Shown here: positions 16,032-27,959 of the stretch, one piece after another
How the letters are laid out: each line of letters begins with the position of its first letter
How positions within the stretch are numbered: the first letter of the stretch is position 1
From: Warburgia ugandensis
Lineage: Eukaryota; Streptophyta; Magnoliopsida; Canellales; Canellaceae
Assembly: GCA_035236585.1 (NCBI GenBank)
Contig: CP141136.1
Coordinates: 25,645,426 to 25,709,425 of the forward strand
Length of the DNA stretch: 64,000 nucleotides
Direction: 5' to 3'
Position numbers and translations under genes: made by a program
Notes under the pieces: model-generated
The model's input: only the letters and a program-made list of their open reading frames with translations
Databases searched by the model: none
What the model was told of the DNA's origin: nothing

Positions 16032-17762
16032 TCAGGTCACAGTGCTACACCACATCATTTACTACCCTAAATGTGCCCCATTGTCTAATTTAGTCTTCGT
16101 TTATATTACTTGGTGTTCATCATATCTCATTTTATAAATCAATCAGTGTGACAAATCCTCTGATTTGGCAATTAATCCTAGATCAACGGTCCAAATCATT
16201 TTATTTCCTCTTATACCATTAATACCATGTCTTAATATCAGTTTTCCTTCCATCTAATTAATCAACTGCTATATCTAATTATTAATCTGAGTTGTGATTA
16301 GCTAAATCAATGTCTACTGATTGCTAGAGAGCTTAATTCGTTCATCTTGTTAAGTCTGAAGGCGATCCAACTGTTGGATCGTTCTTTCATAATCTCAACT
16401 CATATTTAGATCATTAAATCAAGTCCTATGTGTCATGATTACTTTAATCCTCATGTATTTTTCACATTTCAGGTGTGTATCCATGATTAGTATCTTGATT
16501 TAACAATCTGATCGATTTTAATCAGTCAAATCTAAGGTCCATGGTTAGATTGATGGTCAAGATCAGTTCTCTTAACTTATGTATGCGATATGCCCATCAA
16601 ATCTACCAATTCATCTCTTATGTTACACATTTGTTCAATTTCTAAGGCCTAATCATCCTTTGATCGGTCCGATTTAAGTTATTAAGTGATATTTAGTAAT
16701 TTGATCTAGTTGGATGTGGTCAAATCAAGGTTTTGATGATAAATTTAGGCCATGATCACCAAGACGAATCCAATGGATGTCTCAGATCAAAATTTGGGTT
16801 TTTGTAGGCTCTTAAATTGTCATTTTTGTGTTTCAGGTCCATTTCAAAGGTCTAGATCAAAATTTGGATCGAGAACACAAAAAGACGGCATCCCCAGGAT
16901 ATGCGGTGCTCGGAATGCACATCTAGGACTCGCTCTCCTACATCTTGATCACTAGGATGCACGCATGTGTGTCCCCATCACCAAGACGTGCGGTGTCCGC
17001 ATGCGTGCTGCCGCGTTGCGCGTACGCATTGGCCTTGCACGTCGGCCGAGATGTATCTTGGGTGTGCCATCCATCGAGGACAATGCACCTGGCCAGGCTC
17101 AGGGAACGGATGAAAAATACACAAACAAGGGAAAAGCAAGGACAAAGGGGCCTTACCTGATAGTCAGCGATGGGAATCAGCAGAGAGAGAGAGAGAGAGA
17201 GTCGACCATCGCTTGCCTTGCTCATGAGCAAGGGAGGGGAGAGAGAGGTGTTGCTAGTTTTTTCAATGTCGGTCGTTGTTGCCAGAGCTAGAGGTAACTT
17301 CACGTCAAAAAAAGATGGGGGGAAAACGATGGTGAAGAAATAAATGCAAGAGAACACATTTAAAGCCCCTATTAAATTTATTTTTATTTCATTGTATTTT
17401 CAAATTAAATGCAAAATGATTATCAGCAATAATCACCCCCTAACTGGTAATAATGGCACGCCAGTTCATGAGATTTTGTGCCCTTTCAATGGGCCCCACA
17501 TGCATAATTAGTATTATACCCTTTTTACTTAATTTATTAAAATAATTTAATTAAAATAGTTAAGAGATTTTCATTCGAACATTGAATTTAGTGTTTTTAG
17601 TATTGTTAGATTCTATTTTTTGTGTACATTCTAAATATTGATGTTTCAACTAATGAATCCCTCTTTACAAAATTCTAACCCTCTTAGAACTCAATTTTCA
17701 CAAAATTTTAGAAAATTGTAATTATATATTTATATAACTTTCTCAAAATTAAGGGTATTATA
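16032..17762 (-). repeat. Element E 3' LTR, part 2
   Basis: Continues the LTR interrupted at 7279. It contains a GC-rich stretch (16890-17290) with a short GA run at about 17183-17201 and ends in GGGTATTATA, the decayed reverse of TGTAATACCC. With part 1 the LTR totals about 3.4 kb. The adjoining GGAAGGATA on the minus strand looks like the polypurine tract. No gene is seen. Confidence 0.75.
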
Positions 17763-17829
17763 TCCTTCCCTCTTTATAAAAATTTTTGTACATACATACA
17801 ACTATATAAATAACTCCAAGTGGGTCTGT

Positions 17830-18985
17830 CTCATTTCGTCTTCTGTCTCCCATGTGACCTCTTATTCAGAGTGATGTTGTCATAGAACTTTGACCAATGA
17901 AATGGGGTTAATTCTTAACTCTTGAACCTTACTATTTAGGATTCGTACCAACCTCTCCTCAAAAGTCAAATCAGGCTTCAATTCTCCATAAATTTGCTCA
18001 AGTACATGGGAAGTGTCTGGCACATATTTCCTTAACATGGACACATGGAAGACATCATGAACACCCGCTAACTATGGGAGTAAGGCCAGCTAATATGCAA
18101 TAGCTCCAACTCTCCGTAAAATCTCAAAAGGGCCAATGTATCTGGGACTAAGCTTCCCCTTGCTACTGAATGTCATTACTCCTTTCATAAGAGAAACTTT
18201 CAAGAACACATGCTTATTAACAACAAACTCTAAGACATTCCGCCTCTTATCAGCATGACTCTTCTAATGGCTGTGGGCTACCAGCAGTTGTTTTTGAATG
18301 AATCGGATCTTCTCAGCACATTGTTCTACCAGCTCATATTTCATAATTCGTCACTCTCCCACATCGCTCCAACATAAAGGTGACCAACAAGGTCTGCCAT
18401 AGAGTACCTCGTATGGAGCCATGCCGATGCTCGCGTGGTAGTTGTTATTATAGGCAAACTCTACCAGTGGTAAATGATCAACCTAGCTACCTTTTCAGTC
18501 AATGACGCAAGCCCTCAACATGTCCTTGACATGTGGATGGTCCTTTTAGTTTGGCCGTCTGTTTGAGGGTGAAAGGTTGTGCTAAATCTCAATCTTGACC
18601 CCAAAGCCTCCTGGACACTCTATTAGTACTTTGATGTAAATCGAGTATCTCTATCTAAAATGATCATTAAGGGGACCCCATGTAGGCTCACAATCTCCTT
18701 AATATACAACTTCGCTAAGCTATCCACAATCTGGTTCTATCTAATGGGTAGGAAATTTGTGGACTTTGTCAATTTATCAACAATAACCCATATCATATCG
18801 TGTTCGCTTGTTGTTCTCAAAAGGCCCACTGTGAAATCCACAGTGAGGTGATCCCATTTCCACTATAGGAGATCCAATGTCTGAAGCAACCTAGATGGTC
18901 GCAAATGCTCAGCCTTGACTTGCTGACATGTCAAACACCGTGGCATGCATTTCTCAACATCCTTTTTCATTCCATTCCATTCCAT
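17830..18985 (-). pseudogene. Integrase and chromodomain relic of element E
   Basis: Minus-strand translation gives the zinc-binding end of a Ty3/gypsy integrase (GMKKDVEKCMPRCLTCQQVK), then the catalytic core with [31 protein letters not shown] and TTFHPQTDGQT, then EFAYNNNYHASIGMAPYEVL and GRPCWSPLCW. It continues through GVHDVFHVSMLRKYVPD to a chromodomain-like end with RINPISLVKVLWQ and TWETEDEM. Integrase inserts the cDNA; the chromodomain targets insertion to certain chromatin. Several in-frame stops, for instance within TDGQT-downstream sequence and in the chromodomain, show it is dead. Confidence 0.88.
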
Positions 18986-19269
18986 CAAAAGTGTTATCGT
19001 AAATCTTGGTATGTCTTTGTACCTCCAGGGTGAATCGCATGCTATGATTGGTAAGCCTCCTAAAGCAACTTACACCTCAACTCGTCATTTGCAGGAACTA
19101 CCAGCCTGCCCCTAATTTTAATGCCTCCATCTATTCCTCTAGTAAGGTTGACCTTGTCTACTGAGTCCTGACTCTCAACATCCCTACTTTGTGCCTGTAG
19201 CGTCCTATCAAGGAATCTAGAACTGATCGATAAGTTGGCGATCACTACCTTAAACTTTCTACCCAAGGT

Positions 19270-19420
19270 ATCAACAACAACATTTGCCTTTCCAGGGTCA
19301 TATTAAATAGTAAAATTGAAGTCCTTGAGTTACTCTATTCATCTACGTAGCCTCATGTTCAAGTTACTTTGTTAAAGAAATACTGAAGGCTTTTGTAATT
19401 AGTAAGTACCTCAAATTTCT
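19270..19420 (-). pseudogene. RNase H relic of element E
   Basis: Minus-strand frames give LTNYKSLQYFFNK and, after a frame change, DPGKANVV-like residues with VVDTLGRK, corresponding to the LTDHKSL...YHPGKANVVADALSRK end of Ty3/gypsy RNase H. Two or more stops interrupt it. The following frame to about 19060 is the linker to integrase and contains RGRLVVPANDELR. Confidence 0.8.
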
Positions 19421-19779
19421 TGCCGTACAAATAATGTCTTCAGGACTTCAATGTGAACACCACGGCTACCAACTCCAAATCGTGGGTAGGATAATTCATA
19501 TCATGTGTCTTTAATTGTCTAGATACATAGACAATTCCCTTCCCATGCTATATCAACACAGATCCTAATCCCTTACCAGATGTGTCACAATAACCACATA
19601 ACTACCAGACCCTAAGGAAAATGTCAACACTAGTGTGAAAGTAATTCTCTTTTTGAGCTCTTGAAAGCTCTCCTCACAAGCATCACTCCAAATGATCTTG
19701 GTGTCCTTCCTAGTCAAGGAAGTCAAAGGCAATGCAATTCTCGAGAACCCTTCGATAAACTAACAATAATACCTCGTAA

Positions 19780-20545
19780 AATCAAGAAAAACTATGTACC
19801 TTAGTTACCATTGTAGGCTTCTCCCAATTCAACATTGCCTCCACCTTAGCCGGGTCTATTGCCACTCCATCTTTCAACACCACATGGGTTAGGAAGTGAA
19901 CTTGCTCCAACAAAAAATGACACTTACTAAGCTTAACATATAAGCAATGGCGACGTCGCGTATACAACACCACATGAAGGTGTTCCCTGTGCGCCTCACA
20001 GCCGAGTGAGTAAACCAGGATATCATTCACAAACATGATAATAAACTTATCCAGATAAGTTCAGAAGACTCGGTTCATCAGGTCCATAAACACTGTCGGT
20101 GCATTAGTCAACTCAAAATGCATCACGAAGAACTCTTAGTGGCCATAGCAAGTCTTAAAAGTAGTTTTAGATATGTCTTCCGCTCAAATTTTCAACTAGT
20201 GGTAGCCTAATCTCAAATCTATCTTTGAGAACACTTGTGCTAATTAGGGCTGCTTTAACAAATCATAGATGCAAGGCATGGGATATCGGTTATTCACAGT
20301 AATGATGTTTGGCAACTGATAATTGATACACAACCTCATCAATCTATCCTTTTTCCTCATAAAAAGGACTAGCTCTCCCCATGGAAACCCACTTGACCTA
20401 ATAAAGTCTCTTATCAAGTAACTCCTGCAATTGAACCTTGAGCCCTCTCAACTCAGCTAGGGCCATCCTATATGGTGCCTTAGAAATTGGTGCTATACCT
20501 AGTACCAAATCTATAGTAAAGTTGATGTCCATGTGAGATAATAAT
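19780..20545 (-). pseudogene. Reverse transcriptase relic of element E
   Basis: The minus strand encodes APISKAPYRMALAEL, then LQELLDKRLY, PWGELVLFMRKKD, MRLCINYQLPN, NNRYPMPCIYDLL, and later FVNDILVYS with HREHLHVVLYT and HVVLKDGVAIDPAKVEA. These are RT motifs in the right order. Two catalytic aspartates are changed to asparagine: CIDY reads CINY, and the active-site box reads VNDI where Y/V-D-D is needed. Both fit G-to-A change on the coding strand. Stops are also present (for example after KRLY), so no functional enzyme can be made. Confidence 0.9.
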
Positions 20546-20764
20546 CCTAGTAACTCCTTAGGAAATTATTAGCGAAATCTCGCACAATGTGTATATCCTC
20601 TATGCATGGATGCTCGCCATCCACTAATATCAGACAAGCTAAGAATACCCAGCACACTCGTGCATAATATCACATTACCTTCATAGCTGAAATGATACAA
20701 GTGCCAATAATACTCCTTGTACCCTGGAATATGATCACTACTTGACCAAGTACATCAAATATAA

Positions 20765-20860
20765 CCTACTTCTAATGGCAGTCCATAGTAACCCAGTAAG
20801 TGGCCAGCCAATCTATCCTTAGGATGATGTCATAATCAACCATATCAAGTAAGATGACAT
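20765..20860 (-). pseudogene. Protease-region relic of element E
   Basis: Minus-strand translation reads DVILLDMVDYDIILRIDWLA followed by TYWVTMDCH and a stop. This matches the conserved end of the Ty3/gypsy aspartic protease domain (LDMxDFDVILGMDWL). The upstream catalytic region is too decayed to call. Confidence 0.8.
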
Positions 20861-21420
20861 CAGGTCCATCCTCTCGCTAGCTTTGGTAAGAATGTTCAAG
20901 AGGTTTCAGTCTTTTAGCATTGATCACGTACCAAGAGTGTCTCTTTGCACTGGATTAGGATTATTTGTACTCCCTATAGTCATTATGTGGAATTGATTAC
21001 ATAGTATTTGAGTCCAAATTTTTTTTGAGAATTCGATCTTAAACAATAGATGTGCTTTCACATGATAATTTCACTATTCTCTTAAAATAGTATGCATCAA
21101 ATTACCCATTAACTCTTTCATACTTTACTTTATATTGCAATATAAAACAATATACACATGTCAAATCACATCAACTAAGTTAACTAATATATCATAAACT
21201 AGGTTATTCCATTATAGTAATATCAGAGTCTTCTACATTCTTACATAATTTTAATCATACTTTTGAAGAGTTTGTTCATTCTCATCTAATATATATAATT
21301 ACAACCTCCACCACATATTCAGGGGACCCTGCCTTGAAGTGACAGCCAACTTCATTCATGACCGTGTGAAACTATGTCTGTCTAAGTCGCACTGTGGATT
21401 TGTCCATTTTTTGGTATCCT

Positions 21421-21556
21421 GGGACAGTCCTGAATGAAATGCCCAATCATTCCACATTCATAACATCGGTGTGGTTGCCCCTACTTAGGTTTCTGATGTC
21501 ATCTGGCTCGAGAACAAGGTTAGTCAGGATGTACTCCTCTACACTTAGGACATCGT
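21421..21556 (-). pseudogene. Gag Cys-motif / zinc knuckle relic of element E
   Basis: The minus strand gives RCPKCRGVHPD, a stop, PCSRA, then in the same direction RCYECGMIGHFIQDCP, a classic CX2CX4HX4C zinc knuckle. The two-motif arrangement is typical of gag in Del/Tekay chromoviruses and binds element RNA. The stop in the first motif again fits a single base change. The N-terminal gag part between about 21560 and 22030 is not recognisable. Confidence 0.85.
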
Positions 21557-22033
21557 TTCTTTTTAGGGGTTTTGCCCTTTTTGGTTAATTATTGCTGATT
21601 CTAAGGTTGTTGCGACCCAGCAAAAGAGAAGGCCTCATACTCTCACTAGATTGCTCCATGTTATCAATGCATCATTCGCCTTCCTACTCTCACTAGATTG
21701 CTCCACGTTATCAATGCGTTATTTGCCTCCAGTAGTATTCAATATAATCATGGGCTGGATCTGGGCCTACTATTGCTGTTGCCATAGATGTGACAAAATG
21801 ACCTGTAGCACTTGCACCACAATCTCTACAACTTGACTTCCTGGTCTTGAAGACTTGATAGGGGTGACAACAGGTGGGGCATGGGTGGACCTCATTCTCC
21901 TCCTTCAAGGGGCCATCTGTTAAAGTTCCAATGTCACATTATATAAGTCTCCCCTTCTATCTCAAGTTTAGTGTTAACTCATGGGCTATTGACCTTAATA
22001 GACCTTTGGAGTGGTGATGATAGAGTAGACTAA

Positions 22034-22045
22034 GCTTTGATACCA
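22034..22045 (-). promoter_or_regulatory. Primer binding site of element E
   Basis: Minus strand TGGTATCAAAGC, one G-to-A change from the tRNA-Met complement seen in element A, three bases from the 5' LTR fragment. Confidence 0.8.
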
Positions 22046-22048
22046 AAC

Positions 22049-22632
22049 TATGACACCCTGAGTTTTCTAAAATCATTTTATATAATAATATTATTATTAT
22101 TTATTAAAATAATTGAGATTTGTACAAAATGTAAATGCAATTATAATCGCAGCAATCATATCAAGTGAAATACCAAAAGAAAACCTCGAGGGTCAATCGA
22201 CCCAAGAACAACGAATGAAATCAAATATAATTTGCGGCATACTCTGGTAAAGTTTGAAATCATGAATAAACGCTGATCAAGAAAAGAAAATGCAAGTAAC
22301 CCATTAGAATGATAATATTGCCCAGGGTCTCCTTCATTATACACCACATCCAATCATAATGATAAATCCATACTCATAAAAGTTAAAGGACAAGTTCATA
22401 CACTATCACTAATTCATAATGTATATGTACAACCCAAGTACAAGTGTAATATCAAAACAAGAAACCACGTACATCAAGATTAGTCCCTATGCAGAATAGG
22501 TGGTCCTTTGTCTTCCTCCCTAATGCTCCGCCTATTTGCTCTTGCTATTAATCCTCTCCAAATCTAAGGCATTGCAAACCAAAGCAATTCCTTAGTAAGT
22601 AATTGCTTGTATAGGTGATTACATTTAGTATT
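22049..22632 (-). repeat. Element E 5' LTR fragment
   Basis: Starts TATGACACCCTGAG on the plus strand and matches 5618-6170 closely. A decayed stem-loop sequence lies at 22564-22595. It ends at about 22632, where the sequence switches to an inverted LTR segment. Confidence 0.8.
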
Positions 22633-23541
22633 CTCTTAATTTAATAAATCATGATTGTTCATTAGATGACTTCAGTTACATTGGCAATTTGATGCATGTG
22701 TGTGTGTGTGTGTGTCAAGCTTGTGGTTTCCCTAAGACTATCTTTCAGCATGTGTTGTCGATGTTATATTACCTTTTCGATTTATAAGATTCATGCACTA
22801 TTCTTGATGCATTGTATGCTTTATTAATTAGACTGTTGAGATACTATAAATTGATTTTTGTTGCATGATTATTGATGCATTAAAATACCTTATCAACTTG
22901 ATTTTCTTGAGAATGATTATGTGTGAATTTCTGATACTCAATTTTATATTTTTCCAATTTTATGATTGTTGTTTCTACCCAATGGATGCTATGCTAGGAA
23001 AGTCATAGGGTTTGCCACCCATCCTCTAACTTTAAAGATTATAAACACAACCCTGATATTGGGCAGCTGCATGCGGTTTGTGATAATCATGGGCAGGCCA
23101 CCCACACACGTCCGACTAGCCCTCATGCATGGCGAACACTAGTCTCCCGTTTCAATGTTGATAGTGAGCGACAGTGGTTTATACCTCAAAGTGGTTGCCA
23201 CTGCAACATAGCAATCCGTGCACTTATTTTGTGTGCACATACAGTTACAGGCATTACTAAATGGTTATACCCTAATGTACTTATAGCATGATGATGGGTC
23301 CTAAGGGGTGATTGTGCCACAAGCAACCCCGAAAGAAACAAGCGTGGGGAAATAGTATGAGTACTCATGGCCGGTTATGTGAGAGACGTTGTTAGTTTCA
23401 TGCCCTGTTATTCATGACATGCATTCATGCTTGATATGATAGATTTGTTTATATTTAGCTCTACCAGTTTCATAAGCATGCACTATTCATGTTATGCAAG
23501 CCATGGTATGTGGTTTTTGATATTTCTACATTTTATGTTAG
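22633..23541 (+). repeat. Inverted LTR segment of the E family
   Basis: This stretch is the reverse complement of about 6350-7200. Shared landmarks include the ATGCATGGCG and GGCCACCCA stretches, the AACCACTTT/GGTTGCCACTGC region and the TTTCTACATTTTATG end. A GT run sits at 22697-22715. It lies head-to-head with the preceding 5' LTR fragment, so an inversion or a second insertion joined by deletion is implied. Confidence 0.75.
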
Positions 23542-24600
23542 TTTGAAGTTGCAACCCTCAATCCCACCAAGGATGAATAGAAGTAGGAGAGTGCATTGGT
23601 GGTTTCCTTTCTAATCTTTTCAGGACCATTATGTAAAAGATGGGTGATCATGCTCTATTTTAGCACTAGAAGATGCTCTCTAGACCTAGGAAAAGATGCT
23701 GGTAAAAATGTAACCTATCGGGGGCCTTGCTTTAAATGTTTTGATCAATTCATCATCTTTGGCATGCTTTAGATTGCACTAGCTACTAAACTTTATGACT
23801 GTTGGATGATTTGAGTCATTTGATATGCCTTGAATTGGCTAGCTAACAAATTTCCTAACTGTTGGATGGTTTGAGTCATGCCCTTTTTATGTTTAAATCA
23901 TGTCCATTGAAAATTTTAATTGAAGCAGCAGTTAGAAGTCTCCGATGGACATGAATTTGTAATGCAACCTAAATCAAGCAGTTCGAACAAGATGAATAGT
24001 TTAGATAACCCAAATTTAGGACTATCCAGGTAGTGTCCTTTGATCTAGGGTCCTTCGGATGAGCCATCATCAATACAATTAATATATATGATTAAAATGC
24101 TACAACAGTCCCATAATGTAGTTCGCCTCTTGATTATCTAAAGCCTTGCTACAATCTTCTCCAATCCCTCAACATATCCTAATCTGCGATGAGCAAAGTA
24201 AGCTATGATTTGTTATCCTCAAATAAATTAGGCTCGCATAGATTAGTATCCTAAGGCTGAGCATCTAAAGCCTCATGATCTAGTTCCTAAGGCTGAGCAT
24301 CTAAAGCCTTGCTAAAAATCTTCTCCAATCTCTCCTATGTTTTAAGTCCCTGTCAAACCTCAATCATAATATCTAGTTTATGTCCTGATTACCTAAGCCC
24401 TTGCTAGACTCTTCCAAGAATAACTTGGCACAATCAATCAACATTCCACAAACCAAGTCCAACACATTCTTTAAACATGCTTACCCTTCACATTCTTCCT
24501 CAACAAAGAGATGAAGCGCATACATTCATCAATTTCCAAGTGCCAGAATCCAAGAGGAATGAACCACCAGCACCAACCACATACTCATTAGACAAGATGT
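23542..24600. other. Unannotated intergenic DNA
   Basis: No protein-like frame, RNA gene or known repeat was recognised. A short internal duplication occurs around 24239-24310, where the phrase CCTAAGGCTGAGCATCTAAA is repeated. Confidence 0.6.
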
Positions 24601-25165
24601 TGTTTAAGTGTTCAATTTTGGTTAAAATGCCCCTAACTTAGCATTCAATTAGATCATTTAATCGATCAAAATTTTAATTTTTAGCTTCATTTTTAATTTA
24701 GCTCTAATTGATCATCAAATTATTAATTTGTCAAAATCAACAGTCAAATGATCATTAAGAGCTAATTCGTGAATTAAAGTATGATCAAAATGAATATAAT
24801 TACATTTTGTATGGTGTAGATCAACTAAATTGAACATTGAATGGCTTGGATTAAATTAGTAGACTAGATCATCATCAAAGAACAAAAGGCACATGGGCAA
24901 TTGACTAAGGAAGTGAATATTGAAGAGGAATAGAAACATGCAAAGAGTTAATGGGGAAGTTTCCAAAGTGGAAGAACCAAGATTAGAAGAAAATTAGAGG
25001 CGAATGTTTGAAAAGAGGAAATAGATGATTATATAAGAAAAGAAAGCAATCTCTTCTTCTTAACCCTCCTAGGCTGGAAGAGGAAACTGTTTCCCCCTCC
25101 TTTTCTCCTCTCCTCCCATCTTTTTCCTCTTAACTCTCTCTTGCGTTGAAACATTGGAGGTAGTC

Positions 25166-25168
<3 letters not shown>

Positions 25169-25226
<58 letters not shown>
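25169..25226 (+). repeat. CT microsatellite in solo LTR
   Basis: A pure CT run of almost 60 bases inside the B-family LTR, followed by a further 400 bases of imperfect pyrimidine-rich sequence and a second run at 25674-25701. GA on the LTR sense strand. Confidence 0.9.
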
Positions 25227-25228
<2 letters not shown>

Positions 25229-25664
25229 CATCCAGCTGTCCCACCTTTCTCTCACTAGTTCTCTCTGTCACCACTTCCCCCTCTCACTTTCTCCTCTTCA
25301 CTGCCTCTCTTAGTCTCTCTCTGCTCCTCGTTCTCTGCTTCTCACTCTCCTCTCTGTCTGCGAGGAGCCGGCCAGCCCCATAACCCATCTCTCTTCTTCC
25401 CTCTCCTCTCTTTCTTACCCACTCCTATTTCTCCTCTGCTATCTCTCTCACTTTTCTTCCGCTACTGTCTCTCTCTTGTTTCTCTGCTCGCACCCCCCAG
25501 TCCTCTCCTTCGTTTTTTCCCATGTCTATCTCTCTCCCAATCGCCCTTCACCAATGAAACCAGAAACCAACCACCAAAACAACGGCCTTGCCCAGCCCTT
25601 CCTCTCTCAGATCTTTCTTCTCTAGAAGGAAAACCCACACAGACCCCTCCTTCGTCTTTTCCCT

Positions 25665-25704
<40 letters not shown>

Positions 25705-25705
25705 T

Positions 25706-25768
25706 CCACCAACATCTCCATCCTTCTCTCTATTCCACCAACATCTCCATCCTTCTCTCTATTCCACC
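25706..25768 (+). repeat. Short tandem repeat, ~31 bp unit
   Basis: The phrase ATTCCACCAACATCTCCATC plus CTTCTCTCT occurs twice in a row and a partial third copy follows. It lies inside the solo LTR and explains the repeated residues of the frame at 25588-25878. Confidence 0.8.
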
Positions 25769-26868
25769 GTGCACAACCATCACCAATATACCCCCTCTCC
25801 TTCTCCTCTGGCTCCCTCTACTCTTCCTCTGTCAAGTTCCCTGTTTCCTCTTTTGTTTTAATCATAATTTTGTGTTAATTCTAGTTTTACCTATGCCATT
25901 TAAAAAAAATTCCATTTGCATCCTTGATTTTAATTTCCTTTGTGTCCCTGTCTATTCCAATTTTATTTTATCTTCATTATGTTATTTAAGAATTGTCCAA
26001 TCCTAGTCAAATTAACTAAGGCTTAACCTAATAAACGAGTTAGCCTTACCGATTAAGATTTCTTAATTTCTCATCTGTTTCTCCTCTAATTTTTAATTAA
26101 TTTTTACATTTTATTTTTAGGACACCCCTGAACTTAATTAATATCTTTGATCTTTAATCTAAATTCATAAATTGATATAGACCATCCAAAACCCCAAATC
26201 CTTCTTTAGTCTAGATCTTTAAGATTTTTGAGAATCTGACAAGTCCAATCATCAGATCTTTAATCAAGGACATGATGAAGACGGTTATGAAGGCTGATCG
26301 ACTCCAAGAATACCATATTTAAATAACAAAAGTAGAATTTTCTTATTATTTAGTTTATTTTTTTTATTCTAGAATTAAAATTTTTGTAATTTTTAGCACT
26401 TGATTAAATATGAACTTTGATTCCATTTTCAGTATTTTTTTTTTAATTTTAATTTTTGACAATTAAATTTTATTTTAACTTTTACTTTTTAAGTTAAGTC
26501 CCCGTGGAATTGACCCATACTTGCATTAGTTACACTACGATAACCCGTGCACTTGCAGAAAACAACAACATATGTAGGCCTAAAGAACTCTTTCTCTTTT
26601 CCCACCTTTACTGTCCACCCAAGCCTATGCATTCCTCTGGCCCCACATACAATCGTCCCTATTCCATGGATCTTGACTATAACCCAGCCAAACTCCAGTT
26701 GCTGACCACAAATCTTGAATCCAACTCCATGGGGCAGCCCCTCAGGCATTAATCCTCCTTTTCCCCTCCTATAACAAGGGCCCATCACTCCATCTTCTCT
26801 GGTTTAGGAATTTACATTTCAAAAGCTCCCAGAATTCAATTCTTCATGATAAAGAAGCAGCTGCAAGC

Positions 26869-27235
26869 ATGTCGGGAGGCGAGGCAATAATCGGCGAGAC
26901 AGACATGCTGCAAACCATGCAGCAGGATGCACTTCGGCTTGCTGCGGAGGCCCTCGACTGATATGACGTACCAGACTCAACTGACATCGCCTGCAACATA
27001 AATAAGGCATGTAGCCAATTCTCTAATGACTGCCAAGAGAGGTAAATCAAATCCATTTGCATCTGAATTCATTTCCATGTTTTGTTTTGTAGGGTGCAGG
27101 AATTCGACCACGCATATGGACCAGGTCGGCAATTTATATAGATGGGACAGATTTTGGTTCCCTTTTATGGCTGTTTCATCCATTTGCGCGTCGGCAGTCT
27201 GGCGATCTAGTTTTTTAGGGGGGCTAGTGGACGTC
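26869..27235 (+). pseudogene. Dynein light chain (LC8 type) pseudogene with retained intron
   Basis: Exon 1 (26869-27006) encodes MSGGEAIIGETDM, LQTMQQDALRLAAEALD, a stop (TGA), then YDVPDSTDIACNINK, matching the N-terminal half of plant LC8 dynein light chains. A 93 bp intron follows (27007-27099), starting GC and ending AG. Exon 2 (from 27100) reads EFDHAYGPGRQFI, a stop, then VPFYGCFIHLRVGSLAI, a stop, and FFRGASG, matching EFD..YGPGWQC and GCFI.F..GSLAILLF. LC8 is a ~90-residue dimeric hub protein of dynein and other complexes. Three stops and the loss of the GPGW tryptophan make this copy dead. The kept intron means it came from DNA duplication, not from a processed mRNA. Confidence 0.88.
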
Positions 27236-27604
27236 CAGAGATCAGTGTAGAAGGAAGTCCGGAGATCAATGCAGAGGGGTTTCCGGTCTTGGAGACTGTT
27301 AAAGCTCGAATGTTTTGCTGCTTCTTTACATTTTATCCCCTTCTCGGCCCGCCTTGTAAAGGACAAACTTAAATGAAAGAATACATCTTCAAGTTTGCGT
27401 AGCCTCAGTTTTCCTACATTTTGTTTCCTTCTGTTCAAATGTGCTCACGCCGGAGTACATCGATGCAGTTCGGTATTCTCAAACTACCTCTGCGGAAACC
27501 TGCAAGGTTGGATAAAGCAGATGAACCACTACGGCATTTAATAATAGTATTCAAACTGTACAAACACCAAATTTCCTAAAGATAAAGAATTTCCGTGGTT
27601 ATAG

Positions 27605-27825
27605 ACAAACTTCGTAGAATGAAGGGGAGCCTTTGAATTTGAAACTGTGAAGTTGTCGTCTTGTTACTTGAGGTCACTGATTTAAGGCATAAAAACAACA
27701 TCTTCTAAAAATGCAAGGTAGGGCTGCATATTATAGAGTCTTGTGGCCTGCCCCTTTCCAAAACCCCGCATAGATAGGAGCTTCTCATACCGGGGCTGTC
27801 CTTTTTAAACAAACTTCATAAAATG
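27605..27825 (+). mobile_element. Au-like SINE with 17 bp target duplications
   Basis: The body is 27622-27808. It opens AAGGGGAGCCTTTG, has the GGTCACTGATTTAAGGC box B region, AACATCTTCTAAAAATGC, TTGTGGCCTGCCCCTTTCC and ends GGGGCTGTCCTTTTT. Target duplications ACAAACTTCGTAGAATG (27605-27621) and ACAAACTTCATAAAATG (27809-27825) differ only by two G/A changes. It sits less than 1 kb beyond the 3' end of the auxin receptor gene, antisense to it. Confidence 0.9.
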
Positions 27826-27959
27826 GCAATTTACTTTGAGATTCAACTAATGTTTTTGATAGAAATCATTCGTTGCCTACCCAAAAAACCATTTACTTGT
27901 CGGGTCATGCCCCAAAAATCGACTCCATTGCGTGAACCTATATAATCATACAGAGGCTA

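Larger units (their letters stand above)
24601..26570 (-). mobile_element. Solo LTR, B family
   Basis: Begins TGTTTAAGTGTTC and ends CTTGCAGAAAACAACAACA on the plus strand. It is the reverse complement of the layout of the solo LTR at 49889-54859: the minus strand opens with TTTTCTGCAAGTGCACGG, ...CTAATGCAAGTATGGG. The flanks GATGT (24596-24600) and TATGT (26571-26575) match in four of five bases. There is no internal region, so it arose by recombination between two LTRs. It carries CT runs at 25169-25226 and 25674-25701 and a pyrimidine-rich kilobase without a supported gene. Confidence 0.75.

Noticed and set aside
26977-27438. 153-codon minus-strand frame
   Set aside because: It is the antisense of the dynein light chain pseudogene and lacks any family resemblance.
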